Source: Prevotellaceae bacterium (GTDB lineage Bacteria > Bacteroidota > Bacteroidia > Bacteroidales > Bacteroidaceae). Taken from it: a stretch of DNA of 17,387 nt. The notes beneath the pieces are model-generated. The model had not been told where the DNA came from, did no database searches, and worked only from the letters and a program-made list of their open reading frames with translations. The position numbers were made by a program, and so were the translations under genes. The DNA is taken from the NCBI GenBank assembly GCA_022508635.1, contig JAFLUV010000029.1, forward strand, positions 1-17,387, read 5' to 3'. Position 1 is the stretch's first letter, and each line of letters starts with the position of its first letter. Below are positions 7,415-14,937 of the stretch, one piece after another.

Positions 7415-7552
7415 CGCGCACCAGGCAAAAAATCGACGCGCGTGAGTTGCGAAATCGACGCGCGACAATCTGAAAACTGTCGCGCGACAGTTCAGAAACT
7501 CACGCACGACAATTTCGCAACTCACGCGCGTCGATTTCAGAGCCCTCCCGCA
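7415..7552. repeat. 22-bp phased CGCGCG array
   Basis: Hexamer cores CGCGCG begin at 7437, 7459, 7481 and 7525, with CGCACG at 7503. All five are exactly 22 bp apart. A weaker in-phase core (CGCGCA) sits at 7415, and a degenerate one (CCCGCA) at 7547. Most repeat units start with AAA. Each unit is two half-sites facing a CG-rich centre. Left halves are AAATCGACG (twice), AAACTGTCG, AAACTCACG and CAACTCACG. Right halves are CGTGAGTTG, CGACAATCT, CGACAGTTC, CGACAATTT and CGTCGATTT. Every right half is the reverse complement, or nearly so, of one of the three left-half types. There are no spacers and no open gene. The identity is unknown; options include an intergenic palindromic element or a cooperative protein-binding array. 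Confidence 0.9.
7430..7537. repeat. Perfect 26-bp inverted repeat with central palindrome
   Basis: Positions 7430-7455 and 7512-7537 are exact reverse complements, 26 bp each, separated by 56 nt. The dyad centre (between 7483 and 7484) coincides with the middle core of the 22-bp array, which is itself an 18-bp perfect palindrome at 7475-7492 (AACTGTCGC and GCGACAGTT). Flanking TCTGA (7469-7473) and TCAGA (7492-7496) extend the inner stem with an AA bulge. In RNA this would be a long stem with an apical hairpin; in DNA, a potential cruciform. No T run follows, so it does not look like a standard intrinsic terminator. Confidence 0.92.
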
Positions 7553-7600
7553 ACAACCCGGAAACACTAATACAATAACGTACACAAAAGAGCACGCAAC

Positions 7601-8803
7601 ATGATAAACCAGAACTTCCTGAAGCTGCAAAGCAGCTACCTTTTCTCGGACATAGCAAGGAAAGTACGAGAGTTCAAGGCACAATCCCCCGGGACGGACG
7701 TCATCAGCCTGGGCATAGGAGACGTGACCCAGCCCTTGCCCCAAGCCTGCATCGAAGCCATGCACAAGGCCGTCGACGAGATGGCTCGCACGGAGACCTT
7801 CCGCGGATACGGCCCCGAGCAGGGCTACGACTTCCTGCGCAGCGCCATCGTCAGCAACAACTACGAGCCGCGCGGCATCCGCCTGGACCTGGACGAAATC
7901 TTCATCAGCGACGGAGCCAAGAGCGACTGCGGCAACATCGGCGACATCCTCTCCACCCAGTGCAGCGTAGGCGTCACCGACCCCGTCTATCCCGTCTACG
8001 TAGACAGCAACATCATGTCCGGACGCGCCGGAAGCCAGACCGCCGGCGGATGGGAGCGCATCACCTTCCTCCCCGTCTCGGCCGAAAACCACTTCATCCC
8101 CGCCCTGCCACGGAAACACATCGACATCATCTACCTCTGCTACCCCAACAATCCCACCGGCACCGTACTGACCCACGAACAGCTCAAGGAATGGGTGGAC
8201 TACGCACTGCGCGAAGGAAGCCTCATCCTCTTCGACGCCGCCTACGAAGCCTACATCCAGCACGACGGCATCCCCCACTCCATCTACGAAATACCCGGAG
8301 CCAGGAACTGCGCCGTCGAACTGTGCAGCTACTCCAAGACAGCAGGCTTCACGGGAATACGCTGCGGATACACCATCGTACCGAAAGAACTGACCTTCGA
8401 CGGCACACCCCTCAACGCACTCTGGAACCGCCGCCAATGCACCAAGTTCAACGGCACAAGCTACATCACCCAGCGCGCCGCAGAAGCCATCTACACACCC
8501 GAAGGCAAGGAACAAGTCTCCCAAACCATCACCTACTACATGGAAAACGCACGCCTCCTGCGCGAACAGCTCCACGCCATGGGCTACGAAGTCTTCGGCG
8601 GAACAGACGCACCCTACATCTGGCTAAAGACACCGCAAGGAACAAGCTCATGGCAGATGTTCGACAAACTGCTGCACGAAGCAGGAATCGTCACGACACC
8701 AGGCGTAGGATTCGGCCCCTCGGGCGAAGGCTACATCCGCCTCACCGCCTTTGGAGAAAGGACAGACTGCCAGAGAGCCATCGAACGCATCAGAAAACTG
8801 TAG
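7601..8803 (+). CDS. dapL: LL-diaminopimelate aminotransferase
   Basis: The 400-residue PLP enzyme converts tetrahydrodipicolinate and glutamate directly to LL-diaminopimelate. This bypasses the DapD/DapC/DapE succinylase route and is known from plants, Chlamydia, cyanobacteria and Bacteroidetes. It is a fold-type I aminotransferase. Visible motifs are the N-terminal SLGIGDVTQPLPQA (36-49), YPNNPTG (181-187), FDAAYEAYI (211-219), and SYSKTAGFTGIRCGY (243-257) with the PLP lysine Lys246. Length and motifs match characterised DapL (about 410 residues). The ATG at 7601 gives the family-typical N-terminus. It lies immediately after the 22-bp repeat array. Its product is the substrate of DapF, encoded on the other side of that array. 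No clear TAnnTTTG box was found between array and start, so it may be read from the upstream operon or controlled through the array. Confidence 0.97.
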   Translation: MINQNFLKLQSSYLFSDIARKVREFKAQSPGTDVISLGIGDVTQPLPQACIEAMHKAVDEMARTETFRGYGPEQGYDFLRSAIVSNNYEPRGIRLDLDEIFISDGAKSDCGNIGDILSTQCSVGVTDPVYPVYVDSNIMSGRAGSQTAGGWERITFLPVSAENHFIPALPRKHIDIIYLCYPNNPTGTVLTHEQLKEWVDYALREGSLILFDAAYEAYIQHDGIPHSIYEIPGARNCAVELCSYSKTAGFTGIRCGYTIVPKELTFDGTPLNALWNRRQCTKFNGTSYITQRAAEAIYTPEGKEQVSQTITYYMENARLLREQLHAMGYEVFGGTDAPYIWLKTPQGTSSWQMFDKLLHEAGIVTTPGVGFGPSGEGYIRLTAFGERTDCQRAIERIRKL

Positions 8804-8829
8804 GAACAAAATAATTTTCCTGCCCCTTC

Positions 8830-8860
8830 TTGGTCGTTCAGGCATTATTGTGTAATTTTG
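8830..8860 (+). promoter_or_regulatory. Bacteroidetes-type promoter of carA-carB
   Basis: TTG at 8830-8832 and TAATTTTG at 8853-8860 are separated by 20 nt, a full match to TTG-N19-21-TAnnTTTG. A start near 8866-8868 gives a leader of about 43 nt before the carA ATG. No attenuator or pyrimidine-responsive hairpin is apparent in so short a leader. Confidence 0.85.
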
Positions 8861-8909
8861 CACGCAAAACTAAAAATACAGACAGATTTCTGCAACCAAC
8901 ACATCATTT

Positions 8910-9998
8910 ATGAGAACAAAGCAAAAGGTGACACTGATGCTGGAAGGCGGACAAACCTTTCACGGCACCAGCTTCGGCTACGAGAAGGCTGTGAACGGAG
9001 AAGTGGTATTCAACACCGCCATGATGGGCTACCCGGAAAGCCTGACCGACCCGTCCTACAGCGGCCAGATCCTGGTAATGACATTCCCCCTCGTCGGAAA
9101 CTATGGAGTCCCGTCAGCCTCGGAAGAAGCCAACGGACTCTCCTCATTCTACGAGAGCGACCACATACACGTCCGCGCCCTCGTCGTCAGCGACTACTCG
9201 GAAGAATACAGCCACTGGAACGCCAACCGCTCCCTCGCACAATGGCTGAAAGAGGAAAAAGTCGTCGGCATCGAAGGAATTGACACCCGCGAACTCACCA
9301 AGATACTCCGCGAAAAAGGCTCCACCCCGGGAAAAATCATCTTCGAGGGAGGCGAAGACATACCATTCGAAGACCCCAACCTGGTAAACCAGGTAGCCAT
9401 CGTCAGCACCAAAAAGGTAGAGCACTACGGCAATGGCAAGAAGAAAGTCTGCCTCGTCGACATGGGAGTCAAGCAAAACATCATCCGCGAACTCCTGAAG
9501 TACGACGTAAGCATTACCGTAGTACCCTGGGACTATGACTTCAACGCGTCCGAAACCTTCGACGGCCTCTTCATCTCCAACGGCCCCGGCGACCCCAACC
9601 TCTGCAGCGCCACAGTGCAGCACGTCAAGGATTTCATGAAGCAAGGCAAACCCATCTACGGCATCTGCATGGGCAACCAGATCCTGGCCCTGGCAGCAGG
9701 CGCAAAAGTCAAGAAACTCAAGTACGGACACCGCGGACACAACCAGCCCGTAAGACTGATGCAGGACGGACAGCCCACCACACACTGCTACATCACCTCG
9801 CAAAACCATGGCTATGCCGTAGACAACGACACCATCCCCGCCGAATGGGAGCCCCTCTTCATCAACATGAACGACGGCTCGAACGAGGGAATCCGACATA
9901 AGACCATGCCCTGGTTCTCGGCACAGTTCCACCCCGAAGCCTGCTCCGGACCGACAGACACAGAATTCATCTTCGGACAGTTTTACTCACTTCTCTGA
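8910..9998 (+). CDS. carA: Carbamoyl-phosphate synthase small (glutaminase) subunit
   Basis: The 362-residue subunit hydrolyses glutamine and channels ammonia to CarB for carbamoyl phosphate, shared by pyrimidine and arginine synthesis. The N-terminal small-chain domain (about 1-135) shows the family pattern FNTAMMGYPESLTDPSYSGQ (34-53). The class I glutaminase domain (about 175-362) has ISNGPGDP (222-229), nucleophile Cys253 in GICMGNQILALAAG (251-264), and HPE (341-343) supplying His341 and Glu343. The motif GICMGNQ has Met and Asn where many bacteria have Leu and His. The ATG at 8910 follows its own promoter by about 50 nt. The protein is slightly shorter than E. coli CarA (about 382) but complete. 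carB follows 56 nt downstream on the same strand, so co-transcription is expected. Confidence 0.97.
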   Translation: MRTKQKVTLMLEGGQTFHGTSFGYEKAVNGEVVFNTAMMGYPESLTDPSYSGQILVMTFPLVGNYGVPSASEEANGLSSFYESDHIHVRALVVSDYSEEYSHWNANRSLAQWLKEEKVVGIEGIDTRELTKILREKGSTPGKIIFEGGEDIPFEDPNLVNQVAIVSTKKVEHYGNGKKKVCLVDMGVKQNIIRELLKYDVSITVVPWDYDFNASETFDGLFISNGPGDPNLCSATVQHVKDFMKQGKPIYGICMGNQILALAAGAKVKKLKYGHRGHNQPVRLMQDGQPTTHCYITSQNHGYAVDNDTIPAEWEPLFINMNDGSNEGIRHKTMPWFSAQFHPEACSGPTDTEFIFGQFYSLL

Positions 9999-10054
9999 CC
10001 ACCTGCCTTGAAAAATCCACTCAGGATGGAAAACGGCTAAACAGAAAATCCTTT

Positions 10055-13000
10055 ATGAAAGATATTAAGAAAGTACTACTACTGGGCTCCGGTGCCTTGA
10101 AAATCGGCGAGGCTGGCGAATTCGACTACTCCGGATCCCAGGCGCTAAAAGCATTGAAAGAAGAAGGCATACACAGCATTCTCATCAATCCGAACATCGC
10201 CACCGTACAGACCTCCGAGGGTGTGGCCGACCGCGTGTATTTCCTTCCCGTCACCCCATATTTCGTCAAGAAAGTCATCGAAAAGGAACGTCCTGACGGC
10301 ATTCTGCTGAGTTTTGGCGGACAAACTGCCCTGAACTGTGGCGTAGAACTCTACGAAAGCGGCGTCCTGGAGGAATACAACGTTCAGGTGCTGGGCACTC
10401 CCGTACAAGCCATCATTGATACGGAAGACCGCGAACGCTTTGTGGAGAAGCTGGACGAAATCAATGTCAATACCATCAAGAGCCATGCCTGCAACACACT
10501 GGAAGAAGCAAAAAAGGCAGCAGCCGACCTGGGCTACCCTGTCATCATCCGCGCAGCGTATGCACTCGGAGGACTGGGATCCGGCTTCTGCGACAACGAA
10601 AAGGAACTTATCGCCATCGGCAACAAAGCCCTGAGCTTTTCTCCGCAGATCCTGGTAGAGAAAAGCCTGAAAGGCTGGAAAGAAGTGGAGTATGAAGTGG
10701 TGCGCGACCGTTTTGACAACTGCATTACCGTCTGCAACATGGAGAACTTCGACCCTCTGGGTATTCATACGGGTGAGAGCATCGTGGTTGCCCCCTCGCA
10801 GACACTCTCCAACCGAGACTACCACAAGCTGCGCGAACTAAGCATCAAGATTATCCGTCACATCGGTATTATCGGCGAATGCAACGTGCAGTACGCCTAT
10901 GACCCCTTCTCCGAAGACTATCGAGTCATTGAGGTAAATGCCCGGCTCTCACGCAGCTCTGCACTTGCATCCAAGGCTACGGGCTATCCCCTTGCCTTCG
11001 TTGCAGCCAAGCTGGGATTAGGCTATGGCCTGTTCGACCTGCGCAATTCTGTAACCAAGACTACCTCCGCCTTTTTTGAGCCGGCTCTGGACTACGTGGT
11101 CTGCAAGATTCCCCGCTGGGATCTCGGCAAGTTCCAAGGTGTAGACCGCGAACTGGGTTCCAGCATGAAGTCCGTAGGCGAGGTCATGGCTATCGGCCGT
11201 ACTTTCGAAGAGACAATTCAGAAGGGTCTCCGCATGATTGGGCAGAATATGCACGGTTTTGTAGAAAACAAGATTATACACGTCGACGACATCGAGAAGG
11301 CTCTCCGCGAACCTACCGACAAACGCATCTTCGTCATATCCGAAGCTATGCAGGCCGGCTACACCGTAGACCAGATTCACGACCTCACGAAAATTGACAA
11401 ATGGTTCCTGCAAAAGCTGATGGACATCGTACATACAGATGAACAGCTGAAGCAATACGACGACATTGAACAAGTATCCGACGATCTGCTGATTGATGCC
11501 AAGCGAAAAGGCTTCAGTGACTTCCAGATAGCACGAGCACTCACTCCAGGCTCCGCAGGACAGAAGGATGAACCCTCAAAATACGATATTGAGGCAGAAA
11601 GCCTTCGCGTGCGCAACTACCGCAAACGGAAAGGCATTGTGCCCGTCATCAAGCAGATAGACACATTGGCAGGTGAGTTCCCGGCACAGACAAACTACCT
11701 CTATCTTACCTATAGCGGGGTAGCACATGACATCACATTCGACAAGGGCAGCGTGATGGTTCTGGGCTCTGGAGCCTACCGCATCGGTTCCTCCGTAGAG
11801 TTTGACTGGTGCTCGGTCAACGCCCTTCAGACAGCGCTCAAGCAAGGATACCAGAGTGTCATGGTCAATTATAATCCTGAGACCGTCTCCACAGACTATG
11901 ACATGTGCGACCGCCTTTATTTCGATGAACTCACCTTCGAACGCGTAATGGATATCATTGAGCTTGAACAGCCTCATGGCGTCATCCTAAGCGTAGGCGG
12001 ACAGATACCCAACAACCTGGCTATACGTCTTGACGAACAGCACGTACCCATACTCGGCACACAGGCGCAGTACATCGACAATGCGGAGGATCGCCAGAAG
12101 TTCTCTTCCATGTGCGATCGCATCGGTGTGGTACAGCCAGCCTGGAAGGAGCTCACCAACATGGAGGACGTCGATGCTTTCATCCAGCAGGTTGGCTTCC
12201 CCGTACTGGTACGTCCCAGCTATGTCCTCTCAGGCGCAGCGATGAACGTATGCTCCAACCAAGGCGAGTTGGAACGGTTCTTAGAGATGGCAGCCAACGT
12301 CAGCAAGAAACATCCCGTAGTCATCTCACGTTTCATCGAGGGAGCCAAGGAGATAGAGATGGATGCTGTGGCAGACAAGGGTGAGATAGTGGCGTATGCT
12401 ATCTCCGAACATGTTGAGTACGCTGGCGTACACTCAGGCGATGCTACTATACAGTTCCCGCCGCAAAAACTCTACTACGAGACGATGCGCCGAATCAAGA
12501 AAGTGGCAAAGAAAATTGCTGCAGAGCTACACATCAGCGGTCCCTTCAACATCCAGTTCATGGCTCGCGACAACGACATCATGGTCATCGAATGTAACCT
12601 GCGTGCATCCCGTTCCTTCCCCTTCGTGTCAAAAGTGCTAAAGTTGAACCTTATAGAACTGGCATCCAAGATAATGTTAGGCATCCCCTACGAGCGTCCC
12701 ACAAAGACGGAATTCGACCTCGACTACGTAGGTATCAAGGCATCGCAGTTCTCATTCAGCCGTCTGCAGAAGGCTGATCCCGTACTGGGAGTTGACATGA
12801 GCAGTACAGGTGAAGTAGGATGTCTGGGCGACGACACGAATTGTGCCATCCTCAAGTCCATGCTCTCCGTCGGACTGCGCATACCGCAAAAGACCGTGCT
12901 CATCTCTTCTGGCAATGCCAAGCAAAAAGCTACCCTGCTGCAACCTTGTCGTGAACTGGCAGCCAAGGGCTACCAACTCTATGCCACGGGAGGAAGCTTC

Positions 13001-13297
13001 CGCTACTTGATAGAGAACGGCATTCCCTGCACACAGGTCTTCTGGCCCAGCGAAGAACAGCAGCCCCAGGCACTTGACCTGATTCAGAAGAAACAGATTG
13101 ACATGGTCATCAACATTCCAAAGAATCTTACCTCGCACGAACTGACCAACGGCTACAAGCTCCGCCGTGCAGCCATCGACTTCAATGTGCCCCTGCTCAC
13201 CAACGATCGCCTTGCCGCAACCTTCATCCATGCATTCACCACGATGGACATCAGCGACTTGGCAATCAAAGCTTGGGATGAATACGGCGAGGATTAG
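10055..13297 (+). CDS. carB: Carbamoyl-phosphate synthase large subunit
   Basis: The 1080-residue subunit makes carbamoyl phosphate from bicarbonate, two ATP and ammonia delivered by CarA. Two homologous halves are visible: the first begins with GSGALKIGEAGEFDYSGSQA (11-30), and the second, from about residue 566, with LGSGAYRIGSSVEFDWCSVN. Each half carries an ATP-grasp domain, with an oligomerisation segment between them (about 400-550). An MGS-like allosteric domain occupies about 945-1080 (KTVLISSGNAKQ, LYATGGSFRYL), where nucleotide or ornithine effectors bind in relatives. Length equals E. coli CarB (1073), so nothing is missing. Several blocks (GEAGEFDYSGSQA, PNIATVQTSEGVADRVYFLP, RIGSSVEFDWC) read more like eukaryotic CAD-type synthetase than E. 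coli CarB. Synonymous codon use looks more mixed than in the adjoining carA. The gene ends just before a hairpin facing the convergent sulfatase. Confidence 0.98.
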   Translation: MKDIKKVLLLGSGALKIGEAGEFDYSGSQALKALKEEGIHSILINPNIATVQTSEGVADRVYFLPVTPYFVKKVIEKERPDGILLSFGGQTALNCGVELYESGVLEEYNVQVLGTPVQAIIDTEDRERFVEKLDEINVNTIKSHACNTLEEAKKAAADLGYPVIIRAAYALGGLGSGFCDNEKELIAIGNKALSFSPQILVEKSLKGWKEVEYEVVRDRFDNCITVCNMENFDPLGIHTGESIVVAPSQTLSNRDYHKLRELSIKIIRHIGIIGECNVQYAYDPFSEDYRVIEVNARLSRSSALASKATGYPLAFVAAKLGLGYGLFDLRNSVTKTTSAFFEPALDYVVCKIPRWDLGKFQGVDRELGSSMKSVGEVMAIGRTFEETIQKGLRMIGQNMHGFVENKIIHVDDIEKALREPTDKRIFVISEAMQAGYTVDQIHDLTKIDKWFLQKLMDIVHTDEQLKQYDDIEQVSDDLLIDAKRKGFSDFQIARALTPGSAGQKDEPSKYDIEAESLRVRNYRKRKGIVPVIKQIDTLAGEFPAQTNYLYLTYSGVAHDITFDKGSVMVLGSGAYRIGSSVEFDWCSVNALQTALKQGYQSVMVNYNPETVSTDYDMCDRLYFDELTFERVMDIIELEQPHGVILSVGGQIPNNLAIRLDEQHVPILGTQAQYIDNAEDRQKFSSMCDRIGVVQPAWKELTNMEDVDAFIQQVGFPVLVRPSYVLSGAAMNVCSNQGELERFLEMAANVSKKHPVVISRFIEGAKEIEMDAVADKGEIVAYAISEHVEYAGVHSGDATIQFPPQKLYYETMRRIKKVAKKIAAELHISGPFNIQFMARDNDIMVIECNLRASRSFPFVSKVLKLNLIELASKIMLGIPYERPTKTEFDLDYVGIKASQFSFSRLQKADPVLGVDMSSTGEVGCLGDDTNCAILKSMLSVGLRIPQKTVLISSGNAKQKATLLQPCRELAAKGYQLYATGGSFRYLIENGIPCTQVFWPSEEQQPQALDLIQKKQIDMVINIPKNLTSHELTNGYKLRRAAIDFNVPLLTNDRLAATFIHAFTTMDISDLAIKAWDEYGED

Positions 13298-13318
13298 TCC
13301 ACACCAAGAAGCATGCTA

Positions 13319-13367
13319 ACACAGAGACAGCCCGAAACCTCAGTGAGATTCCGGGCTGCCTGTGTTT
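13319..13367. terminator. Hairpin between convergent carB and sulfatase genes
   Basis: ACACAG (13319-13324) pairs with CTGTGT (13360-13365), and CAGCCCG (13328-13334) pairs with CGGGCTG (13352-13358), with a small internal loop between. It sits 21 nt after the carB stop and 18 nt after the sulfatase stop on the other strand, so it can serve as a bidirectional terminator. The T run after it is short (TTT at 13365-13367). Confidence 0.7.
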
Positions 13368-13384
13368 AAGTTTCCCTTGTTAGG

Positions 13385-14920
13385 TTAGTTGGGAAGTGTG
13401 ACATTGAACAGGCTTGAATTGACATGTTCGCGGCTAATTATGGCTTTGAGCTCATCCACAATTTCAGGATATGCAGATGCGAGGTTTGTATCCTCATGCA
13501 CGTCGGTTGCAAGGTCATAGAGTTCGCAGACACCCGCTTTCACGATAAGTTTCCAGTTACCCTTGCGCACACCGATTTGATTTGTCTCGTGGAACTCCCA
13601 ATAAAGTGCGTCGTGACATTCCTGTGTGCCTTCGCCCGTGAGCGTGGGATAGATGGAGATGCCGTCGAACCAGTCGTTGGCAATTTTGGTGTTTTTGTAC
13701 TTTTCTTCATAGTTTTCAATACCGGCAATGTCGCAGAATGTTGCCATTAGGTCGTAGAAGGCAAACTGATGGTCGGAGACACTGCCAGGCTTGATCTTAC
13801 CAGGCCAGCGCACGATGAAGGGAATACGTATGCCGCCTTCGTGAACGGAACGCTTGAGACCACGAAGCAGACCATCACGATTAAAGAATGTAGGGTCTGC
13901 GCCGCCTTCCTCGTGAGGACCATTGTCGGAGGTAAAGATGAGTACGGTATTGTCGGCAAGACCTTTTTCTTCGAGCTTTGCCATAATCTCGCCAACCTGC
14001 TGGTCAAGACGGGTAATCATGCCGGCAAACTGTGCATGAGCTATCATCGTAGGATTGTAACGGCTTCCCTGATCACCGCCATAGTTCTTTTCCTCGCATT
14101 CGCAGAATTTGTCCTTGTATGCCTGGAGTATCTCGTCGTCAGGCTGCTGCAATTCTGCATGAGGCAAGGTATAGGTAAAAATGCCGAGGAAAGGTTTGTC
14201 GGCACTTTGACTGTCGAGCCAGCTCAGTGCTCTCCGATGGATAAGGTCTGCGGAATACTGGGCACGCTGATTGTAGTCTCCTCCGTACATGGCATGTTGG
14301 ATGTTCTGCTCAAGGGTTACGCGGTGTGTCTCGGTATCACCTGCCGAACGGCTGAACTCATTGAGGAAGTTGGGATAATAGAGGTGAGCCTGGAACTGGC
14401 AGATGAAGCCGTAGTATTCATCAATACCGCGTTTCTCCGGAGTAGACACAGAGCCCTCATATCCGCCTGCCCATTTGCCGAACATGCCGGTTGCATAGCC
14501 GTTGTCCTTGAAAATTTCGGGAATGATGACATGGTCGGTAGAATAGGGTTCCTGACCTACTCTCTGGTACTCCTGCAGGTTATTGTAGCGCGGGTCTGCC
14601 ACCAGTGTTCCACCCCAGTACTCCTTGTTGCCGCGGACATGAGTGTGACCAGTGTGCTGTCCGGTCATGAAAGAGGCACGCGACGGTGCAGACACAGGAC
14701 TGCCAGAATAGGCCTGAGTGAAGAGCATACCCTGCGTAGCAAGGCGGTCAATGTTGGGAGTAGAGATAAGTTGCTGTCCGTAGCAACCGAGGTCACCATA
14801 TCCCATGTCGTCACACATTATATATATAATGTTCGGCCGTCCGGCACCGTCTTGGGCAACGGCAGATGTTGCAATGGCAGCAAGTGCACTGAGCGTGCCG
14901 GAAAATATCTTTTTGTTCAT
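13385..14920 (-). CDS. Secreted sulfatase, Ser-type formylglycine
   Basis: The 511-residue S1-type (alkaline phosphatase superfamily) sulfatase is exported by a signal peptide (residues 1-22, MNKKIF...ATSAVA, cleavage before QDG). It therefore acts in the periplasm or at the surface, removing sulfate esters from a glycan or small molecule. The metal site is visible in CDDMGYGD (36-43) and SDNGPHEEGG (331-340). The modification motif is SAPSRASFMTGQ (77-88). The residue to become formylglycine is Ser77 rather than Cys, so maturation should need a radical-SAM anaerobic sulfatase-maturing enzyme, which is not in this window. HTHVRGN (92-98), Lys149 and His254 are further candidate active-site residues. 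Length is normal. It lies 17 nt downstream of the secreted lectin-like gene, so the two form an operon. The exact substrate cannot be told from sequence. Confidence 0.93.
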   Translation of the reverse strand: MNKKIFSGTLSALAAIATSAVAQDGAGRPNIIYIMCDDMGYGDLGCYGQQLISTPNIDRLATQGMLFTQAYSGSPVSAPSRASFMTGQHTGHTHVRGNKEYWGGTLVADPRYNNLQEYQRVGQEPYSTDHVIIPEIFKDNGYATGMFGKWAGGYEGSVSTPEKRGIDEYYGFICQFQAHLYYPNFLNEFSRSAGDTETHRVTLEQNIQHAMYGGDYNQRAQYSADLIHRRALSWLDSQSADKPFLGIFTYTLPHAELQQPDDEILQAYKDKFCECEEKNYGGDQGSRYNPTMIAHAQFAGMITRLDQQVGEIMAKLEEKGLADNTVLIFTSDNGPHEEGGADPTFFNRDGLLRGLKRSVHEGGIRIPFIVRWPGKIKPGSVSDHQFAFYDLMATFCDIAGIENYEEKYKNTKIANDWFDGISIYPTLTGEGTQECHDALYWEFHETNQIGVRKGNWKLIVKAGVCELYDLATDVHEDTNLASAYPEIVDELKAIISREHVNSSLFNVTLPN

Positions 14921-14937
14921 ATTCTTTCTGTGGTTGG

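Noticed and set aside
7415..7552. CRISPR array or tRNA-like structure
   Set aside because: The units are contiguous 22-mers with no unique spacers, and there is no cloverleaf or conserved tRNA sequence.
7410..7600. Simple intrinsic terminator after dapF
   Set aside because: The long inverted repeat has no T run after it, and its internal 22-bp phasing is not explained by termination alone.
7040..8575. 511-residue minus-strand open frame running through the repeat array
   Set aside because: It is antisense to the ends of dapF and dapL. The array merely lacks stops in that frame, and its 22-bp period shifts frame every unit, so the repeats do not encode a repeated peptide.
9999..10054. Promoter or terminator between carA and carB
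   Set aside because: Only a 4-bp ATCC/GGAT pairing and no TAnnTTTG box were found; co-transcription is simpler.
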